Shown here: in pieces, positions 7,137 to 11,203 of the stretch
Numbering within the stretch: position 1 is the stretch's first letter
Layout: every line of letters begins with the position of its first letter
Assembly: GCA_026770575.1 (NCBI GenBank)
Contig: MU657172.1
Location: 733,325 to 744,527, forward strand
Reading direction: 5' to 3'
DNA from: Pelagophyceae sp. CCMP2097
Taxonomy: Eukaryota > Sar > Pelagophyceae
Length of the DNA stretch: 11,203 nucleotides
The notes under the pieces: model-generated
Database searches by the model: none
The model's input: the letters and a program-made list of their open reading frames with translations, nothing else
Told to the model about the DNA's origin: nothing
Translations under genes and position numbers: made by a program

Positions 7137-7436
7137 TGTGGGACGGCCCTTTGTGTTTCCTCAGCCCGCTCTTCGCTCTTCAATCTGCGCGCCGGGTTCG
7201 TGCTGTTCGAAACGCCCAAGTCGCCTGGCTGCGGCCGCTGCTTCTACCAGTTAGGAACTCGGCCTGCGGCGAAGGGCCCGGGCTTTCTCTGTGCTTCGCT
7301 GGAGGGAAGTAGGCGCCGCTCTACAATTAGGAATTCCTAGTCCACGTTCTCGAGGTTCTGAGAATGTTCTCGGACTCGGAATGCCCTTTTCAGACTCCCC
7401 TTATATTGTAGGAATTCCTACAGCCTCGCATTGTTA
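7137..7436. other. Intergenic, with a 16-bp palindrome
   Basis: No gene is recognised. TGTAGGAATTCCTACA at 7407-7422 is a perfect palindrome, and its core AGGAATTCCT also occurs at 7329-7338. The missing 5' exon of the PPPDE gene is not evident here. Confidence 0.5.
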
Positions 7437-8023
7437 TACAAGGGGGGTTCAACATGAAAATGCCGCTCATTTCCGAACCTCCACAGCACGTTTGAGAAGA
7501 CTTTGAGTGGCTGGGCATGTCCGGCTCGACCCAAGGTGTCGGGCTGGAGGCGGATCACTCCCGTTTTTTGCGTATACCGCGCTCAATCTCGATTTCAGCG
7601 TCGCCAAAAGCTGGTTTGAGGTGGTTCTCCATTGTTATCGTCTGGGATCCACCTCCCTGCCGCTTCAATGGGGTCGGCTGTAGGCCTTGGCATCGCCAGA
7701 GTCCGACCTAGTGGCCCATGGAGGTTCGGGATAAGGCCCAAAATTTAGGCTATGGGCTCCATTTTGTAAGTTATGGGCTTCATTTCACTTAAAACGCCCA
7801 TGCAAATCCGCAATTACAAGAAAATAGTGTCAAGTTTCACACCGTTTTATTCTTGAAAACGGATTCACGCTCGGCGGACCGAGCCCGTAAACAAACTTCC
7901 TTCGTCGGGGACCGCGCCGCCACCAGCCCGCGACGCAGCGACCATAAGTGGCCCCATACCTCGTTTGTAGCCCGAGAAGTTTGTATCTGAGTGGAATCCG
8001 TTTCATGTTGACCTCCCCTTGTA
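7437..8023 (+). mobile_element. MITE-like element copy 1, TA target site
   Basis: Bounded by TA at 7437-7438 and at 8022-8023, with 21-bp terminal inverted repeats: left CAAGGGGGGTTCAACATGAA, right end the complement of CAAGGGGAGGTCAACATGAA (19 of 21 positions agree over the full repeat). About 583 bp lie between the TAs. No coding sequence is credible inside, so it must be mobilised by an enzyme encoded elsewhere. TA duplication is typical of Tc1/mariner-related elements, but the family is not proven. An internal 11-13-bp inverted repeat sits at 7546-7558 and 7644-7656. Confidence 0.82.
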
Positions 8024-8607
8024 CAAGAGGGGTCCAACATGAAACGGATTCCACTCAGATACAAATTTCTCGGGCTGCAAACGAGGTATGGGCCACTTTT
8101 GGTCGCTGCGTCGCGGGCTGGTGGCGGCGCGGTCCCCGACGAAGGAAGTTTGTTTACGGGCTCGATCCGCCGATCGTGAAGCCGCTTTCAAGAATAAAAC
8201 GGTGTAAAACTTGACACCATTTCCGCGTAATTGCGGATTTGCATGGGCGTTTTAAGTGAAATGGGGCCCATAACTTACAAAATGGAGCCCATAGCCTAAA
8301 TTTTGGGCCAAATCCGGCACCTCCACGTGACACTAGGTCGGACTCTGGCGATGCCAAGGCCTACAGCCGGCCCCAATGAAGCGGCAGGGAGGCTGAACTC
8401 AGACGAAGACAATAGAGAACCACCTCAAATCAGCTTTCGGCGACGCTGAAATCGAGATTGCGCGCGGTATACGCGAAAAACGGGAGAGTTCAGCCTCCAG
8501 CCCGACACCTTGGGACGAGCCGGACATGTCCAGCCGCTCAAAGTCTTCTCAAACGTGCTGTGGAGGTGCCGAAATTCGCGGCATTTTCATGTTGACCTCC
8601 CCTTGTA
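8022..8607 (-). mobile_element. MITE-like element copy 2, inverted, sharing a TA with copy 1
   Basis: Same family as copy 1 in reverse orientation, roughly 90 percent identical by eye along the whole length. It starts at the shared TA (8022-8023) and ends at TA 8606-8607. Its outer terminal repeat is CAAGGGGAGGTCAACATGAA read on the minus strand. Its internal inverted repeat (8388-8400 with 8486-8498) is a perfect 13-bp pair, GGAGGCTGAACTC and its complement. Confidence 0.82.
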
Positions 8608-8652
8608 GTCAACAGTTTTCTAACAGTAATATCGGCGATTGTTTCGTCGGAA

Positions 8653-8669
8653 CCGGGTTCAAGCCCCGG
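8653..8669 (+). other. tRNA T-arm-like hairpin
   Basis: CCGGGTTCAAGCCCCGG forms a 5-bp stem with a 7-nt TTCAAGC loop, exactly like a tRNA T-arm, and contains a B-box (GGTTCAAGCC). The acceptor end downstream (AAATGGT) has no partner about 60 bases upstream, so an intact tRNA gene is not supported. It may be a tRNA or SINE fragment just outside the MITE pair. Confidence 0.5.
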
Positions 8670-8815
8670 AAATGGTCACTGGTCTAAAGATCAAGGTTTT
8701 AGGGAATCCGTTTGGGAAATTCGTTGGACAATGGAGATTGAACTAATCCGAGCTAACGAGATCTCAAGGAGTTCGAAAACGCGTTAGTGCACCTGGCCCG
8801 CCAGGAGATCTCGAG

Positions 8816-9301
8816 ATGGAGGACGAGGGCGCCTCGTCCGACGTGCTAGAGGACCTGCGTCTCGACGGCGCGCCGTCAGTCGTCGTCCCCGGCGGCGCTA
8901 CAGCGCCCGGGCCTCGCGGGGAGTATGACGAGATGGCTGTCCACTATGCGAAGCAGACTTTACACTTCCTCATGCTCAGGCTGGCCAAGGAGGTGGGGAA
9001 GGGCACGCGCGGGCTCGGCGCGTCGTTGTGGCGCCACGTCGCCGTCGACGCTCAGACTCTCGAAGAGTTTGAGATGATCTTCGGCGCTGTCCGGCAGCTC
9101 CGAAGAGAGAAGGCCGTCCGCGTTCCGCACGTGGTGTCGACGTACTTCGAAGTCGTTCGCGTCGTGAAGATGCACGTCCTCTACATGTTCAAGACGTTTA
9201 CGTCGTGGGCGCGCTTTGTCGGCGATGCGGCCTGCTGCGCGGTGGCGCACGGGATCGAGACGACGAAGAACGCCGATGCCGAACGGCGATGCCCGCCCTG
9301 A
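8816..9301 (+). CDS. Hypothetical protein, 161 aa
   Basis: I do not recognise this protein. It has an ATG with G at +4, strong GC preference at third positions and an acidic start (M-E-D-E-G). There is a Gly/Pro linker at about residues 20-35. A mixed helical region follows, from about residue 37 to 150, with many hydrophobic heptad-like positions and a fairly hydrophobic stretch near V-K-M-H-V-L-Y-M-F-K-T-F. No catalytic motif, signal peptide or zinc site is evident. The last codons and the TGA fall inside the inverted repeat at 9285-9363, so the natural C-terminus may have been changed by insertion of that hairpin. An intron or a continuing exon cannot be ruled out. The antisense ORF over 8960-9250 is treated as a shadow. 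Confidence 0.55.
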   Translation: MEDEGASSDVLEDLRLDGAPSVVVPGGATAPGPRGEYDEMAVHYAKQTLHFLMLRLAKEVGKGTRGLGASLWRHVAVDAQTLEEFEMIFGAVRQLRREKAVRVPHVVSTYFEVVRVVKMHVLYMFKTFTSWARFVGDAACCAVAHGIETTKNADAERRCPP

Positions 9302-9363
9302 GAGGCGATAATGGTCAGGCCATGGGTGGACAAGGTTTATCGCCTCTCATGGCGGGCATCGCC
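9285..9363. repeat. 27-bp inverted repeat, 25-nt loop, at ORF end
   Basis: Arms 9285-9311 and 9337-9363 pair at 26 of 27 positions; each contains GGCGATGCCCGCC and TGAGAGGCGATAA on the appropriate strand. The stop codon of the 161-codon ORF is in the left arm. It could be a miniature fold-back insertion, a transcribed stem-loop or a small-RNA precursor. Confidence 0.88.
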
Positions 9364-9622
9364 TACTCAACAGCCGCCCTGTGAAGAGCTCAAACAAGCG
9401 CAGGCTTCCGCAGAGCTTATCTCGCGACTCCGGGCCCCGCGCACCTTGATTTTTGGTGCGCCGCGTCGTGCCCGAGGTGGCTCTCCAGCGCGCGCAGTGG
9501 CGCCGCGACCGAGTGCCGGCAGCTCCCGCCAGCCGCGCCAACCGGACCAACTGTACTAAAGTACTTGGGGAGATAGAGTTTGTAGACCAGTGGGTATTTC
9601 ACTTTCGGATTTTGTTGCGGCC

Positions 9623-9730
9623 GTCGACTTAAAAGTTGGCGCGTGTTGCGGACTGGTGGCGGACGTCGACTTGGAAGTCGACGCGCGTTACGAGTTGGTG
9701 TCGGCCGTCGACTTGGAAGTCGACGCGCGT
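9623..9730. repeat. 42-bp tandem repeat, ~2.6 copies, palindromic core
   Basis: Units start at 9623, 9665 and 9707. The second and third begin with GTCGACTTGGAAGTCGAC, a palindrome except for its central GG; the first is more diverged. Because 42 is a multiple of three, an ORF (9590-9883) passes through and encodes a 14-residue repeat like V-D-L-E-V-D-A-R-Y-E-L-V-S-A, but no homology supports a real gene. Confidence 0.85.
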
Positions 9731-9788
9731 CTGAAAACGGAGCAAGGGCAGCTTCAGCCGGCTCCAGCCGGCTCCAGCCGACTGCGAC

Positions 9789-10071
9789 CGGCTGTAGCCG
9801 GCTCCGGCCGACCGGTTGTGGCCGGCTGCGGGCCGGCTGCGAGGCCGGCTGCACATAACCCAAAGGCCAATAAAAGAAAATAACTCTTCCGGGACTCGAA
9901 CCCGGAATCTTCAGACCACCACCAACGGCTGTAGCCGGCTCCGGCCGACCGGTTGTGGCCGGCTGCGGGGCCGGCTGCGGCCGGCTGCGGCCGGCTGCAC
10001 ATAACCCAAAGACCAATAAAATAAAATAACTCTTCCGGGACTCGAACCCGGAATCTTCAGACCACCACCAA
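9789..10071 (-). repeat. Duplicated ~140-bp module: GCCGGCTGCG minisatellite plus tRNA T-arm
   Basis: Two adjacent copies, 9789-9925 and 9926-10071, are nearly identical apart from the number of GCCGGCTGCG units. Each has CGGCTGTAGCCGGCTCCGGC, a variable CCGGCTGCGG array, an AT-rich link ending AAAATAACTC, and then a T-arm hairpin (9887-9907 and 10033-10053). Read on the minus strand the hairpin is TTCCGGGTTCGAGTCCCGGA with B-box GGTTCGAGTCC. On the minus strand the T-arm is followed by an AT-rich segment, as in a tRNA-derived SINE. No A-box or full cloverleaf was found. Related CCGGCT-rich sequence begins at about 9756. Confidence 0.82.
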
Positions 10072-10302
10072 CACGCAACTCCGCTGTGACCCGGGGCGGC
10101 CTGGGAGGGGGCGCGGGCGCGGCGGGGGCCTGGGGAGGCTGGGCCGGGGTCGGAAAATCCGGAGTACTATATTTCGATTCCGTTTAACGGGCCTTATGTC
10201 GGGCGACGGACAAAGTCGAGGACGTGGAGACCCTAGGAGCCCGGGCACATTCCTAAATTGTTCCTACAGCAGTTGCATTCAGTTGCCACTGTATTCCTAT
10301 AA

Positions 10303-10670
10303 TAGAATAGAACTCAGATTAAGAACCGGCTAAGCGGGAAAAAAATCAGAGGCCGGAATATGCCGTTAATAGCGGTTTTGACGCTGCCAGGGGACGCGCC
10401 TAGGTCCCCTCCTTCCACCCCCAAATCAAGGCGTCCGTGGAAGACCTCTGAGAGAAATTTAGCATAGGCAGAGTCCGGACCGACCATCGGTTCCTTAAAA
10501 ACGCCGGTCAGATTAAGAACCGGGCCCCTGGAGCCGGATAATATCCCAATAAGGGATTTAGTGGATTTTAATTGGGTCTTATAAATGCCTTATTGAGGTA
10601 TTGAACGTCTTTTGTCGATTTTTTCGTCGGTTCTTAATCTGACCTGGTTCTTAATGTGAGTTCTATTCTA
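10303..10670. mobile_element. 368-bp TA-flanked inverted-repeat element (MITE-like)
   Basis: Terminal inverted repeats at 10303-10327 and 10646-10670 match at 24 of 25 positions and start with TAGAATAGAACTCA. If the outer TA is the target duplication, the element is bounded like the MITEs at 7437-8607, though its termini are unrelated. A sub-motif, CAGATTAAGAACCGG, occurs at 10315 and 10509 on the plus strand and as GGTTCTTAATCTG at about 10629-10641 on the minus, next to the terminal copy; such subterminal copies are common transposase-binding sites. No coding capacity. Confidence 0.8.
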
Positions 10671-10858
10671 GAAGAAAAAAACAGCGATGGCTGTTCCTGA
10701 CAACCTTAAGCGCCGCACCTCGTCCTCCTGAGCGCGGGCGCACCTCGCGACATCGTTCACCGGAGCCAGGCGCACGTGCTCCGGGCAGTCCCGAAACCCC
10801 GAACTCTCCCGTGGCCCTGGGGCGGTTTTGCCCTTTCCCTGCAGCCGTTTTCTGGGTC

Positions 10859-10930
10859 GCCGCGTAGGGCCCTACGTAGGGCCCTACGACCCTACGTAGG
10901 GTAGGTTGGACCCTACGCGGCCCCGTAGGG
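10859..10930. repeat. Cruciform-like cluster of CCCTAC/GTAGGG
   Basis: Two overlapping perfect 14-bp palindromes CGTAGGGCCCTACG (10863-10876 and 10875-10888), two CCCTACGTAGGG palindromes (10870-10881 and 10890-10901) and an outer 11-bp pair GCCGCGTAGGG/CCCTACGCGGC (10859-10869 with 10911-10921). Four GTAGGG and four CCCTAC in about 70 bases. It lies about 110 bases upstream of the gene start at 11036. Confidence 0.88.
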
Positions 10931-11035
10931 TCCCATAGGAAGGCTTCGTGGGATTTTGGCGATCAGTTTCCGTTATCGTACCGCCGACAGTGTGTGTTTA
11001 CGAAACGCGATCGCTGAAGTATTCGAATTCGAACC

Positions 11036-11203
11036 ATGGACGATGCCGGGGCCGACGAGGAGATGGACGCGGACGAGGACGAGGAGATGGTCTTGTCGTC
11101 CCGGCCCGTCGGCACGCTGAACGCGACGGAGCTCGAGTACTCGACCTGCACGTCGGACACGCGCGAGGGCGGGTCGAGCAAGAAGCGCCAGTGCATTTTG
11201 TGC
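11036..11203 (+). CDS. Start of a gene, unknown product (3' end outside window)
   Basis: Fifty-six codons are open from an ATG with C at -1 and -2 and G at +4 to the window edge. The protein begins M-D-D-A-G-A-D-E-E-M and stays very acidic for about 18 residues. It then has a Ser/Thr-rich part and ends at the window edge with S-S-K-K-R-Q-C-I-L-C, which has the C-x-x-C spacing of a possible zinc-binding site. No family can be named from this fragment. Three bases separate the ATG from a 12-bp palindrome TTCGAATTCGAA (11022-11033). The antisense ORF over the same bases is treated as a shadow. Confidence 0.5.
   Translation, partial: MDDAGADEEMDADEDEEMVLSSRPVGTLNATELEYSTCTSDTREGGSSKKRQCILC

Noticed and set aside
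7830..8214. Similar ~75-88-codon ORFs on both strands in the palindrome
   Set aside because: They are mirror images produced by the two inverted MITE copies and have no coding signature.
8653..8669. Intact tRNA gene
   Set aside because: Only the T-arm folds. No matching acceptor stem, D-arm or A-box could be found; the same holds for 9887-9907 and 10033-10053 on the minus strand.
9590..9883. 97-codon ORF across the 42-bp repeats
   Set aside because: Its length follows from a repeat unit divisible by three and a GC-rich minisatellite; no conserved sequence outside the repeats.
9623..10071. CRISPR-like array
   Set aside because: The repeats are adjacent or separated by diverged copies of themselves, not by unique spacers of uniform length, and no cas gene is present.

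Overview
This looks like nuclear DNA of a GC-rich eukaryotic microalga or related protist. Three points support this: a homeobox gene model with GT-AG spliceosomal introns, GC-rich codon use in every credible ORF, and many short non-autonomous transposon-like repeats with TA target sites. A pelagophyte/stramenopile, haptophyte or dinoflagellate-type genome would all fit. The sequence alone does not decide between them. No bacterial operon, CRISPR array, rRNA or intact tRNA is visible.

Layout. Bases 1-573 are non-genic with two small tandem repeats. Bases 574-2760 (minus strand) hold a decayed mobile-element gene: a C5-cytosine DNA methyltransferase-like domain continuing in one frame into a tyrosine recombinase. 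Two in-frame stops (2422-2424 and 730-732) cut it into three open segments that still align with the expected domain order. Bases 2800-3417 are tandem and direct repeats, G-rich on the minus strand. Bases 3418-5046 are non-genic, with one strong hairpin, a microsatellite and a SINE-like tRNA B-box plus A-rich tail.

Bases 5047-6059 (plus) contain a four-exon gene for a 187-aa TALE-type homeodomain protein. It faces, tail to tail, a minus-strand gene (6169-7136) with the Cys half of a PPPDE/DeSI-type cysteine peptidase domain. Bases 7437-8607 are two copies of one ~583-bp MITE-like element, head to head at a single shared TA, forming a 1.17-kb near-palindrome. A 161-codon ORF of unknown function follows (8816-9301); its stop lies in a small perfect-looking hairpin.

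Bases 9600-11000 are repeat-dense: 42-bp repeats with palindromic cores, a ~140-bp duplicated module carrying a tRNA T-arm, a 368-bp TA-flanked inverted-repeat element, and a cruciform-like cluster of CCCTAC/GTAGGG. A new plus-strand gene starts at 11036 and runs off the window.

The genes do not form a pathway. The host-type genes are the homeobox gene, the PPPDE gene and perhaps the two unknown ORFs; they sit between mobile-element remnants. The most distinctive items are the methyltransferase-recombinase fusion remnant, the TALE homeobox gene and the head-to-head MITE dimer.
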